DNA from: Saprospiraceae bacterium
Lineage (GTDB): Bacteria; Bacteroidota; Bacteroidia; Chitinophagales; Saprospiraceae
Direction of reading: 5' to 3'
NCBI GenBank assembly: GCA_016711125.1
Contig: JADJTQ010000006.1
Location: 186,001 to 250,000, forward strand
Length of the DNA stretch: 64,000 bases
In this document: positions 53,332 to 62,590 of the stretch, piece by piece
Numbering within the stretch: position 1 is the first letter of the stretch
Layout: every line of letters starts with the position of its first letter
Translations under genes and position numbers: made by a program
Notes under the pieces: model-generated
What the model saw: the letters and a program-made list of their open reading frames with translations, nothing else
Database searches by the model: none
Told to the model about the DNA's origin: nothing

Positions 53332-54522
53332 ATGAAATCAATTCCAATTTTCTTATATCTGATTTGCGGATCGTTCACTGTGAGTATAGCCGGCCAGTCC
53401 TTTAAGACCATTGGCTACTTTCCGTACTACCGGTTCAACTCAGTCGATCAAATAGATTTTAGCAAACTCACTCACGTCAATATCGCATTTGCTAATCCTG
53501 ATATTTCGGGCAATCTGAAGGTGGGAGGGGTGGATATAACACCTGTAGTACTTGATGCTCACGCTGCTGGTGCCGAAGTCTTTATCTCGCTGGCGGGAGG
53601 AGTTTTGTCTGCAAGTGAGGAGGATGCCTGGAAGGAACTAATCAAGCCGGCTCAACGGGGTGTCTTCATCCACAAAATTTTGCAGTATGTCAGTGATCAT
53701 AATCTTCAAGGTATCGATGTTGATTTGGAATGGAGCCATGTGGATGAAAATTACACTGGGTTTATCTTATCCCTTCGCGACTCGGTAGATCGTTATGGTT
53801 TAGGGCTGACAGCTGCGCTTCCCGGTCATTATCGGTACCCACAAATTACAGATCAGGCATTGGATGCCTTTGATTGGATTAATATGATGGTGTATGATTT
53901 AACCGGTCCATGGACTCCCCAAAATGTCGGCCCGCATTCCTCCTACAATCATGCCCTTAATGCGATCAGCTATTGGTCAGGTCAAGGGGTCGGCAAGGAC
54001 CGCCTCACTTTAGGTGTTCCCTGTTACGGTTATGATTTTACCAATCTCAACCAAGTAGTTGCTCGAACCTATGCTGAAATGATCAAGCTGGATACCAATT
54101 ACGCATATCTCGATCAGGTTGGTCAGATGTATTACAATGGCATCGCCACTATAGAAGCCAAAACCCGTTTGGCTCTGGACCAATTGAGTGGTATTATGAT
54201 CTGGGAAATCGGCCAGGATGATTTTGGAGCATATTCACTGCTGGATAAAATATCTCAGACGGTAGAGATGACCCTCACCAATTTAGATTTGGCAGATCAC
54301 CCCACCATCACGGTGTATCCCAATCCTTTCATTAATAGGTTAGAAATTGAAAGCCCGGACATAGAGATTCAATCGATCTCACTATACAATTCGAGGGGTG
54401 AGGTGATGCTGAAAAATTTGCAGCAAAGCCGATTTTTAAATTTGGATCTGCCTTCAGGCTTTTATTTTTTGGAGATCAATGCATTGCACACCAAATATTC
54501 GAAAAAGGTCTTTAAGCAATAG
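53332..54522 (+). CDS. Secreted GH18 glycoside hydrolase with T9SS sorting domain
   Basis: ATG 53332 gives a signal peptide (MKSIPIFLYLICGSFTVSIAG); upstream codons are translated repeat DNA. The product is about 396 residues. The GH18 barrel is seen in TIGYFPYYRFNSVDQIDFSK, VFISLAGG and the catalytic motif LQGIDVDLEW with Asp-x-Asp-x-Glu intact (the first Asp of the longer consensus is Gln). INMMVYDLTGPW, LGVPCYGYDF and GIMIWEIGQDD follow. The end is a T9SS type A domain (TVYPNPFINRLEI, ISLYNSRGEV, LPSGFYFLEI, KKVFKQ). It probably cleaves chitin-like or other beta-1,4-GlcNAc polymers outside the cell. Confidence 0.93.
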   Translation: MKSIPIFLYLICGSFTVSIAGQSFKTIGYFPYYRFNSVDQIDFSKLTHVNIAFANPDISGNLKVGGVDITPVVLDAHAAGAEVFISLAGGVLSASEEDAWKELIKPAQRGVFIHKILQYVSDHNLQGIDVDLEWSHVDENYTGFILSLRDSVDRYGLGLTAALPGHYRYPQITDQALDAFDWINMMVYDLTGPWTPQNVGPHSSYNHALNAISYWSGQGVGKDRLTLGVPCYGYDFTNLNQVVARTYAEMIKLDTNYAYLDQVGQMYYNGIATIEAKTRLALDQLSGIMIWEIGQDDFGAYSLLDKISQTVEMTLTNLDLADHPTITVYPNPFINRLEIESPDIEIQSISLYNSRGEVMLKNLQQSRFLNLDLPSGFYFLEINALHTKYSKKVFKQ

Positions 54523-54546
54523 TAAGCTGTTGGTTATTAAAATGAG

Positions 54547-54947
54547 ATGCAGATATCATTGGGAATTGTGCATTGGCTATCGATAATGTCATTGTTTTTA
54601 TTTTATACCCATAATGAAACAGATGATGCGGTAGAAATTTTAGCGTTAATCTCTATTTAATACAAAAACAGAAATCAGTGATTGCTACAGAGATCTAATG
54701 AAGTAGGAGTGCCATGGCTTTAATTACAACTTGGATTTGGCTAATTTCGGAAAAGTCAAACTGGATAGCATCCAGGAAGGGATACTCAAATTTTCAGAGG
54801 TCGGTTTTGGTGAGAATAGGGACACAGCGATCTTATATTATGATTGGCATTGTGGATTACTACCTGGAGGAGGATAAGTGACGGTTTTAAGCAAGCACGG
54901 TGGAAGATGGAGAGTAATAGAAAATTTTGAATTTGTGGGGTTCTTAA
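54547..54947 (+). pseudogene. Remnant of a small unidentified exported protein
   Basis: The 510-base gap here is not empty. The best-preserved part (about 54735-54947) reads NLDLANFGKVKLDSIQEG, FSEVGFGENRDTAILYYDW, HCGLLPGGG, then TAA 54875-54877, then VTVLSKHGGRWRVIENFE. One T too many near 54931 separates this from LWGS-stop. The pattern (two Cys-Gly region, aromatic-x-VLSK-x-G-RW) resembles small hypothetical Bacteroidota proteins with a C-terminal WKI-type strand. ATG 54547 with a hydrophobic start (MQISLGIVHWLSIMSLFLFY) may be its N-terminus, but two further stops intervene. I do not know a function. Confidence 0.4.
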
Positions 54948-55034
54948 TTAAAATCGAACTGATAACATTGCACGACCACTCCAGGGCTCCTTCGTTGGCA
55001 CAGGCCGTTACGCCGATGATGTGACCTGCCAACC

Positions 55035-57474
55035 TTAATTAACTGGCGTAATCTCCTCAATTTTTAGTGTATCAATGATCATTAAATTCAGGCTATCCTG
55101 AAGCAAGGAGTCAGCTAATATTTCTTCTGATGATTTAATCCGCATTGGGCAAGCCAGCATTTGGTTTTGTTCTGGAGTCAATTCAGGAAACGAGCCATTT
55201 TGCCAGGACTCAAAAATCGGTTTTGTCAGCACCTCTTTCATATAGAGTGCCCAAATCGGCAACGCAGTAGCTGCCCCTTGGCCATTCTCGAAATTGCGGA
55301 AACGAACCAGAGGTGAATCACCTCCCCACCCAGACACCGGTCACCAGCTTTGGTGTGTAACCGATAAACCATCCATCTGCATGATTTTGAGAGGTTCCGG
55401 TTTTACCGGCAATTGGGTAACCATACAATCCATATCGCCAACGTAATCGACTAGCGGTGCCAGAGGTCGCGACCGATTCCAACATTTTCGACATGAGGTG
55501 AGCTGTGCTCGAATCAATGGCCTGCTCAGAACTTTCGGATCGAAAATCTGCTAGTATTTCACCATCATAAGTCTCAATCCTGAGGACGGTCACTGGAGAC
55601 ACTTTTTTTCCGTGGTTGGCTAGAATGGCAAAAGCCCGGGTAAGGTCGTACACAGACATATTGGCCGCTCCCAGTGCTATGGAGGGGCTCATGAGGTATG
55701 TCGCCTGAGATGCCCATTTTGCGTGCGAGACCAATCACTGAATCGACACCGGTTCGCATCATCAGATTTACCGTCGCTGTGTTAACAGAATTGGTTAAGG
55801 CTCCTTGCATGGAATAGCTTCCGCCATATTTCCCATCCGAATTTTGCGGTATCCAGTCGTCGAGATCGGTACCATCCGGGTCAAAATGTGGCTCAGGATC
55901 ATCCCGGCGATAATCTTTAATCGCCCATTCATGTTTTGCATACTCATGATAAACCAGCAGACGGTTTTCAATCTGCTCACAGGGATCGATACCGCTCCTT
56001 AGGGCCTGCGCATATACAACAGGTTTAAATACTGAACCGGATTGTCTCCTTGCCTTAACGTGGTCAAATTGAGAAAAATCAAAATCAGTGCCTCCGACCC
56101 AGGTACGGATATATCCTGTACCCGGCTCAATAGACATCATGCCCACCTGTAAAAGACCCAAGTGGTATTTTATTACCTCCAATTGGCTCATCACTACTTG
56201 TTCGGTTCCTTCCCAGGTAAATATAGTTACGCTGTCCTTTTCATCAAATCGTTTGGCTATTTCTTCTTCAGTTAAATTTTGTGCCTTTAGGTGTTGATAG
56301 TAAAATGAGTTTTTCATCGCAAATTCAACCGTACTCACGTCATACCATGGCATGGTAAATCCCTTCCAATGTTGGTTGAATTTGTCCTGAACCCCGCTTA
56401 AATGATTTTTTACCGCTTCTTCTGCCGCAGACTGCAATCCTGCATGGAGCGAAGTATATATTTTTAGGCCATCGGTATAGATATTATAAGCCTCTTCATT
56501 ATCCGGACCCTTGATTTCGGATAATATGGATTCGACCTCGCGTTTGACATATTCTCTAAAGTAGGGAGCCAAGCCCTCGTTTCTCACTTCTTGATTATAG
56601 ATCAAGTTAACCGGCAGTGCCATAAAAGAATCTCTTACCACCTCAGATATATATTGGTTTTTTTCCATTTGTTGGAAAACCACATTTCGTCGCTGCTCGG
56701 CTCTTTCCGGATGTCTCATGGGATGATAAAAGGAAGTGCCTTTCAGGCAACCCACCAGCAGGGCCCCCTCTTCGGGATTGAGTTGGGTAGCAGATTTACT
56801 AAAAAATCGCTGGGCCGCTACATCGATGCCATACATATTGTCAGGAAAAGTAACCGTATTGAGATACAATGCGAGTAGTTGTTCTTTAGTGTAGACTCTT
56901 TCCAATCGTCTGGCGGTAATGATCTCGCGGGATTTATTCACCACTAGCGAGAAGGCAAAATAATCCTTTCGAGGTAGAATATTTTTAGCCAGTTGCTGTG
57001 AAAGGGTGCTGCCTCCGCCACCAGACCGGTCGCCCCGTAAGATAGACCGATACAGTACCCTGCCCCAAGAGCGGTAATCGATACCTCTGTGCTCAAAAAA
57101 TCGTTCATCTTCGGTTGCTACCAAGGCATTAATGACAAAGACAGGCATGCTGTCATACGGCACCAGCAACCTATACTGATCGTAATATCGTCCTATCAAT
57201 ACACTATCACTTGAGTATATTTCAGATGCTGCCTGAGTTTGTAACCGTCGCAACTTTCTTGCACTTGGGGCTGTAAAAGACATCAAAAAGACAAAAATCC
57301 AAAAGCACAAAAAAGACTACCGGCAACCAAAACCGACCATTTGATGAATCTTGAAAGTTTGGGCTTTTTCTTAGAAAAATAGTGCCACCTCTCCATGTAA
57401 GGTTGGAGAAACACAGTGGCAGTAGCCATCCATTTATTGAAGAGTTTAGCAATTGTCTGTTGTATTGCTGTCAT
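55035..57474 (-). CDS. Class A penicillin-binding protein (PBP1A), three frameshifts
   Basis: This bifunctional murein synthase is anchored in the inner membrane. From ATG 57474 it has a short cytoplasmic tail, a membrane helix (WSVLVAGSLFCAFGFLSF), a GT51 glycosyltransferase (ATEDERFFEHRGIDY, GGSTLSQQLAKN, TKEQLLALYLNTV) and a transpeptidase with SVFKPVVY (SxxK), SVNTA (SxN) and KTGTSQN (KTG). The sequence breaks at an A-run 57285-57289 (one base short), a G-run 55684-55687 (one base extra: GDIPHEPSIALGAANM) and a C-run 55324-55327 (one extra: TGVWVGGDSPLVRF). All three are homopolymers, and the repaired protein is about 812 residues, normal for PBP1A. Sequencing error is the simplest reading. 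Confidence 0.85.
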
Positions 57475-57860
57475 TTGATTTGGCCTGAATCCTTTGATCT
57501 TTAAAATTAATCACCTTTCACATCCTCATCGTATCATGTCCTCCCTAAGGTCAAAGATAGTTTCGAAAGCTGAATTGGGGTGTATAATTTGATTGAAGAA
57601 TTGACTGTTGTCCAAGCAGACCTTGGCCCCACCCGAACTGAAATGAATTCTTTTGATAGTATCAATGATTACAAAAAAAACGTAAATAGATGATTGGTTA
57701 TGAATGATAATCTAAAGCAATGACCGAAGAGAACTAGGGTGCTCGGCATGATTTCGAAAAAAAATGTCCCCTTGTTGCCAATGAAGTAACCAATTTATTT
57801 CCTGCATTGCCGAAAAAAATTGCACTAGCTATATTTAGGAGCCATTGACCAATTGTTGGA

Positions 57861-58356
57861 TATGAGTTTAAGATCGAAATAACCACCTATTATTTGGAGC
57901 TGAAAACTCCCATGGCACGTAGGGAAAAGTCTGAGGTATTCGGATTAAATATCATTGAATGCGAACTCAAATAAGTTCAGTTTAATCGATTTCTCTATGG
58001 ATGGACTGGTGGGGAGGCCTGGAATTGGAAAGATAGAAAATCCTGGTCCTAGGACAATGGTTAACATACATTTGTGAGCCCAATCTACGCACCTGGATCG
58101 CTTACCGGAGGGGCACTCAGGCCGGATATTATGAGGAGAGTGGCGACGTAGAAATGGCTTATTTTATTCAGGCACGCAATTTTATTGGCCTTGGATTTGA
58201 TGGCTATTTCCTTTCACATTCTCTTTCTTCAGCCAGCCATATTCCTGCAACGCAAAGAGTTTGAATACACAATTGCAATTGGATCATCCTGGGGCATTGA
58301 ATAATTATCCGTCAAGAGGTATGAAAGTGTATAAGGTAGAGACCAAAACAAGATGA
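57861..58356 (+). pseudogene. Decayed GNAT-family acetyltransferase
   Basis: The 57475-58498 gap contains the outline of a GNAT gene in broken frames: IEITTYYLELKTP, GLNIIECELK-stop-VQFNRFLYGWTG, WNWKDRKSWS-stop, PNLRTWIAYRRGTQAGYY, SGDVEMAYFIQARNFIGLGF (acetyl-CoA loop region, usually IGKGLGGYLL), then DHPGALNNYPSRGMKVYKVE and TGA at 58354-58356. The order matches a known GNAT subfamily (VEIAYFGL, G-x-G-G, HTCTLDHPAAL, N-Y). At least three stops and two frame changes, plus a degraded acetyl-CoA motif, make real decay more likely than read error. The rest of the gap shows nothing. Confidence 0.7.
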
Positions 58357-58461
58357 TTTTGCCGATCTGAATGGAAAGAACTTCAACATCCATTCATCCA
58401 TTGATGGATTTGATAGAAATTTTTGGTTAAATGACTTATTCTATTTGCAATACTTAGATAT

Positions 58462-58488
58462 TCTATGTATATATGCAGTATATATAGA
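58462..58488. promoter_or_regulatory. Quasi-palindromic operator before the PadR gene
   Basis: TCTATGTATATATGCAGTAT followed by ATATAGA is an imperfect inverted repeat (TCTAT...ATAGA with TATATA arms) ending 11 bases before the PadR start. PadR regulators of this type usually repress their own operon from such a site over the promoter, which the AT-rich sequence could also contain. Confidence 0.4.
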
Positions 58489-58498
58489 AGATCTAGGT

Positions 58499-58840
58499 AT
58501 GTCAGATTATTCAAAAGAACTCGTTGCCGCCTCTACCATCCCCATCGTACTTGAAGTTCTTAAACAGGGAGATAACTATGGCTATGCCATTATAAAGCGA
58601 GTACAGGAAATATCCGGAGGGGCACTAAACTGGAAGGAAGGTACTTTATATCCCGTATTATCCAAATTGGAGGATCGTAAATTAATTCAGTCTTACCAAA
58701 AAGACGAGAATGGGCGTACCCGGAAATATTACCGTTTAAAACCGGCCGGTAAGAAGTTTGCTGAATCAATGCAACTGGAGTGGAGTTCTGTCAATCAAAT
58801 ACTATCAAAACTATGGAAGGCACAAGGACATTTGACCTAG
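58499..58840 (+). CDS. PadR-family transcriptional regulator
   Basis: ATG 58499 (MSDYSKELVAASTIPIVLEV) is the start expected for this short PadR class; the frame open from 58445 runs through the operator-like sequence. The product is 113 residues. The winged helix is clear: ILSL-type VLEVLKQGDNYGYAIIKRV, GGALNWKEGTLYPVLSKLED, LIQSYQKDENGRTRKYYRL, then a C-terminal helix (FAESMQLEWSSVNQILSKL). It overlaps the downstream membrane-protein gene by 28 bases, so both are made from one mRNA, a typical arrangement of PadR with a membrane target or partner. Confidence 0.92.
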   Translation: MSDYSKELVAASTIPIVLEVLKQGDNYGYAIIKRVQEISGGALNWKEGTLYPVLSKLEDRKLIQSYQKDENGRTRKYYRLKPAGKKFAESMQLEWSSVNQILSKLWKAQGHLT

Positions 58841-59487
58841 AGAAAGAAATTAATGATTATTCGATTGAGTTGAGTGAAGGACGACTTGATCATTCTGATC
58901 GGTTGGAGTTGGTTGATCATTTTAAAGAAGAGACCAGGGATCTTATCGAGAATGGACTTAATGCCGAAGAGGCATTTGTAGTGAGTCGCCTTCGGTTTGG
59001 TGACCGAAATCTGGTAAGTGATGAATTTCGAAAGGTAAATCCCGGATACAATTTAAATCAAGTGATGCTAAAATCGGTCTTTTTAGGTATTTCCTGCGTC
59101 ATGATTCTCAGTATTTCTCCCTATATATCCTATTTATCTGCTGGAGGGATGTTTGATATTTTCGCACCAACCTCTGGTATATTTATCGGTACCGATCTAT
59201 TTGTGAAGATATTTTTTACTGGTGCCGGGCTTTATGCAATCAACCTTCTCGTAAAAATAGATCATAGGAATTCAGAGATTTACATCATGATTCTGATTAT
59301 CTACTTATTGATGTTTGTAGTGATGTATTTTATATCCGGCCAGTTACCAACCATTGATCCATCCTATGCTAAGAAACTGTGGCAGAATAGTGTTTGGGTT
59401 AATGTTGGTTCGTTGCTGATTTTAATAATATACAATCTCTATTTGGCATGCAATGAGTACGATTCCAATATTGCTGAGACAATTTAG
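58813..59487 (+). CDS. PadR-associated membrane protein
   Basis: ATG 58813 (MEGTRTFDLEKEINDYSIEL) is chosen; it starts inside the PadR gene. The product is about 224 residues. The N-terminal ~75 residues form a soluble helical permease-prefix-like domain (ELVDHFKEETRDLIENGL, AEEAFVVSRLRFGD) that commonly follows PadR genes. Four membrane helices come next (SVFLGISCVMILSISPYISY, FVKIFFTGAGLYAINLLV, IYIMILIIYLLMFVVMYFI, WVNVGSLLILIIYNLYLACN). Function is unknown; the context suggests a small membrane-stress or transport-related unit regulated by PadR. Confidence 0.8.
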   Translation: MEGTRTFDLEKEINDYSIELSEGRLDHSDRLELVDHFKEETRDLIENGLNAEEAFVVSRLRFGDRNLVSDEFRKVNPGYNLNQVMLKSVFLGISCVMILSISPYISYLSAGGMFDIFAPTSGIFIGTDLFVKIFFTGAGLYAINLLVKIDHRNSEIYIMILIIYLLMFVVMYFISGQLPTIDPSYAKKLWQNSVWVNVGSLLILIIYNLYLACNEYDSNIAETI

Positions 59488-59540
59488 AGGCAAATTTGAA
59501 AAGGGTTCCCCGAGATATTAGGCAGGAAAAAGTGAGATCT

Positions 59541-59568
59541 GTCCACCCCCTGCCCCCGCCAGCGGGGG
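59541..59568. repeat. GC-rich palindromic repeat, copy 1
   Basis: GTCCACCCCCTG precedes a 7-bp stem hairpin CCCCCGC-CA-GCGGGGG (59553-59568). It is much richer in GC than its surroundings and resembles the repeat at 59698-59739 in opposite orientation. Confidence 0.6.
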
Positions 59569-59697
59569 AAAGTTTGACCAAAATATCTGTAATTCTCCGC
59601 GACAAATTTTCTTCTATTTTGTAAAATCAATGACTTCTTCAGATTTAGGAAAGATTAGTCAGGTGATGCACTAAATTCATTTTTGAAATCAGAGAGT

Positions 59698-59739
59698 GTC
59701 CCCCGCTGGCGGACCGCTGGCGGGGGTTAGGGGGTGGAC
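59698..59739. repeat. GC-rich palindromic repeat, copy 2 (inverted)
   Basis: This reads GTCCCCCGCTGGCGGACCG, then CTGGCGGGGGTTAGGGGGTGG. On the minus strand it matches copy 1 (TCCACCCCCTAACCCCCGCC), with an extra internal CCGCTGGCGGA duplication. The two copies face each other across about 130 bases just before the TM2 gene's 3' end. Confidence 0.6.
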
Positions 59740-59752
59740 CCAAAAACGACGT

Positions 59753-60550
59753 TCATTCTCCCCGCAATACCTTTTCTTTTTCTAATTGAAACTCAGCCTG
59801 GCTGAGTTCGCCGCGCTCCAGTTTTTCGCCCAAGAGTTCGATTTTGTCGAGGATCAATGGATCAAATCGATCGCTATCCAGGAGTCCTTTTTGTGGTTCT
59901 GGCAAGGCATTAACCAATTTATAGCCATTGGAGACAAAACCTGAATAACTAGCCTGCGATCGCAAATAATAGAGATTAAGATCCGATTCTATTTTGCTAA
60001 GATCTTTAAATCCATTTTTAACTGCAAGGGCTAAATGAATAAATGCATTTTCTTCATCTTTTAAAAGAGAAAAACAAGATGCCAGGTAGTAGTGGGCCTC
60101 CGGGTGTTCTTCATCGATCTCAAGCACTTGGTCAAAACATTGGATTGCTTCCTGCCAACGACCTTTAATAAAAAGATTTTTTCCTTTGTCAATTGCAGTT
60201 TGCAGTGATGAACCAGACCAAGGAAGGCCTATTCCTGTATCTGGCAATTTTTGCCTTCTTACTCTCCTTGCCTTCGATCTGGTCTTAATCGCCCGCCCCT
60301 GATTATATTTAGCATCAAAATCTTCTCTTGGCATGGCAAAAAGCAAAACGGAGTCGATAAAGGCAACGATCGCGACGATAGCCATGATGGGCTGATCTCC
60401 TTCGATGGTCGCTATCATGGCTATGGAAAAGGCGGCTAGGAAAGCAATTCCTCTACCCCGCTGACCCAGATAAAAGCGGTGAACACCAAACATACCAAAA
60501 AACAAGGCCAGAAAAGCCGCAACCATCTTTCGTTTCCTCCCTTGTGGCAT
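59753..60550 (-). CDS. TM2 / TPR / SHOCT part of a cyclase fusion gene
   Basis: ATG 60550 gives 265 residues, but the frame is open upstream and continues the cyclase of 60657-61113 once two homopolymer errors are repaired (HPWLAAMR|LGSFQLHNITSTIDI, then DTDLQQLPEFEDGGQNMPQG). Domains are: TM2 (KMVAAFLALFFGMFGVHRFY, GRGIAFLAAFSIAMI, a second helix IMAIVAIVAFIDSVLLF), a TPR pair (WQEAIQCFDQVLEIDEEHPE, AHYYLASCFSLLKDEENAF) and a C-terminal SHOCT motif (LGEKLERGELSQAEFQLEKE). TM2 hairpins sit in the inner membrane; SHOCT is a short oligomerisation motif. It could also be a separate gene starting at 60550. Confidence 0.78.
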   Translation of the reverse strand: MPQGRKRKMVAAFLALFFGMFGVHRFYLGQRGRGIAFLAAFSIAMIATIEGDQPIMAIVAIVAFIDSVLLFAMPREDFDAKYNQGRAIKTRSKARRVRRQKLPDTGIGLPWSGSSLQTAIDKGKNLFIKGRWQEAIQCFDQVLEIDEEHPEAHYYLASCFSLLKDEENAFIHLALAVKNGFKDLSKIESDLNLYYLRSQASYSGFVSNGYKLVNALPEPQKGLLDSDRFDPLILDKIELLGEKLERGELSQAEFQLEKEKVLRGE

Positions 60551-60656
60551 ATTTTGGCCACCGTCTTCAAATTCCGGTAATTGTTGAAGATCCGTATCTT
60601 CAGGAATAACCAGGCCTTTGCTCGTAATCGCGTGGATATCAATTGTCGAGGTGATA

Positions 60657-61113
60657 TTATGAAGCTGAAAACTCCCAAGCCCTCATGGCTGCAAGCCATG
60701 GATGATTTTTGATGTCATCGTATACCTTTTCTGACACATATACTGCGCCTGGTATACATAATCTTTCAATCCGGGATGTGACATTGACTCCATCACCAAA
60801 AGCTCCCGTATCATCGTAAGTGATGTCTCCGGTATGAATGCCGATTCTCAGTGGCACGTAAGGACTTTTTTCGCAATTCCACCTGGATTGCCACGCTACA
60901 CTCCACTGCAGATACGGCACTTCCAAAAATACTTAAAGTACCGTCGCCCACATATTGCAGGATTTTTCCTTCGAAAACCCGGTGTTTGGCCTCAATGACC
61001 TCGCGCTGGCGGCTCAAGATACTCTTGGCATACACCTCGTCCTCTTGCATCATCGCAGAGAATCCGGAAATGTCGGTAAACATGATTGCTGCCAGTTGAC
61101 GCTTTGAAGGCAT
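60657..61113 (-). CDS. Class III nucleotidyl cyclase domain, N-terminal part of fusion (frameshifted)
   Basis: ATG 61113 reads MPSKRQLAAIMFTDISGFSA (metal Asp), then ILQYVGDGTLSIFGSAVSAV (second Asp), VAIQVELRK, and after dropping one base of the T-run 60866-60871 continues SPYVPLRIGIHTGDI, AFGDGVNVTSRIERL (Asn and Arg of the active site) and PGAVYVSEKVYDDIKNHPWL. A second extra base at 60680-60682 separates it from the TM2 part. Gln occupies the usual substrate-selecting Lys position before YVGD, as in the hybrid kinase at 16310. The whole gene 61113-59753 would encode about 450 residues: soluble cyclase, TM2 hairpin, TPR and SHOCT. Confidence 0.82.
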
Positions 61114-61337
61114 GTTTATGCTTTAGGCTCCTAAAAGTAACATTCCGGGTGTATCTAAACAAGTGACCGGATTAGGAATTAGATTTTTATTTCATATGAA
61201 ACTCCGGATATTATGACCTCCAGGCATACTGATCATGAAAGAAGAGGCATTGGATTGTTATCGTCGCAGGGCACATTTAGACGTCTTCCCATATGTTCAC
61301 TTGGCTTTAGACTCAAAATTCAATGGATTACGATTGT

Positions 61338-62314
61338 TTAAAGTTCGTAAAATTCATAAGTTATATTCCAGGTAAATGTCTCTCCCGGTTCGACCTTGAT
61401 ATCAATAAATGGTTCAGGGCATGCTGTCGAATGGCAGGCCCAATAAGCCAATTTCAGTAAAGGTCGGTCAGCACTGACTTTTACGCCGGCACCGGTTTTT
61501 TGTTTTCGATATTAAATTCATAGTCTTTTGCTTCCCTTCCAAATCCTTCGATGCCAGCCGTGTACACATTTTCTCCCTTATTTAATTTTTGGTGAAAGGT
61601 CAGGGTTGAATTCTGGGCCACAATCATTTCTCCAAATCCTTTTCCTTCTGCCTTGATCGGATAGGGAAACCTGGTGATAAGATTGGGACCCGTAGGTTCT
61701 TGATCAATGACAAAAAAATTATGATTATAAACTGTCGTTTCAATGGGTAGAGTGCCAGTGTTTTTTAGCTGGTGCTCCAAAATGAATTTGGGCTGATTGT
61801 CGACCAGTTGCACTATTTTGGTGTATTCGTAGGCCAGTCCATTTGGAGTAGCCAATTTCTGAGTTGATTGAATGCGATTTTTCTTTTTTTTGCTTTTCCA
61901 TTTTCCGTGATTCGCTATTTTGTAAGGAACTGCAAAATGATATGGCTTGCCATCATCCGGTTTTTCTAGGCTTCCTACACCAATAATCAGGAAAGTTTGA
62001 CCGGCATCTGCATTCTCAAATCCTATGGGAGCAAACCCTTCAACCGGCCCCTTGATAGATTCGAAATTGTTGGGATCGTGTTTTTCCAGCCAATGATCAA
62101 AATACTGATGGCCTTTGTACTTGAGACTTCCAATCACCCCAGACCAGTCAAAACGGGCGGCCCGGTAATATCCTATCTCACTATTAGGCACATAGACCAG
62201 AACTTCAAGGGCGTCATTCCTGATCGTTTCTGAAGGATATGTTTCCTGTGACTGCACATTGAATGCACATGTTAGACTAAAAATAAAAGCAAACCAGGTG
62301 TTCTTAAAGATCAT
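61338..62314 (-). CDS. Exported mutarotase-like protein (one frameshift)
   Basis: ATG 62314 gives a signal peptide (MIFKNTWFAFIFSLTCAFNV, then QSQ). The first 277 codons end at 61481 after NIENKKPVPA, but adding one base in the T-run 61496-61501 gives ENKKTGAGVKVSADRPLLKL, AYWACHSTACPEPFIDIKVE and GETFTWNITYEFYEL with TAA at 61340-61338 (about 325 residues). The beta-rich body (ARFDWSGVIGSLKYKGHQYF, PYHFAVPYKI, KFILEHQLKNTGTLPIETT, YNHNFFVIDQEPTGPN) resembles the galactose-mutarotase-like fold with a His-rich cleft. Periplasmic carbohydrate binding or epimerisation is a guess; I do not recognise a named family. Confidence 0.65.
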
Positions 62315-62590
62315 TGATCATCAGATTTTTATAAACCTAAGATACTAAAAGGTACCATGACGGGTATCAAAATTTAGGATTATAGACCCAAGAGGATTTG
62401 GAAATATGATTCATTACGGGGACTTAAATATCAAAATATATTATTTTGGTTTTCCTCATCTCTTTCGATTTATCCGGTTATTGGCCCAATAACTAGATCG
62501 ACCACTTATTTTAATGCAGTTCCTTGAAGCTGACTCCATGAAGATTATGTTATTAATCTTACTTTTATCAAAGTCAAAGTATTGAGGCAT

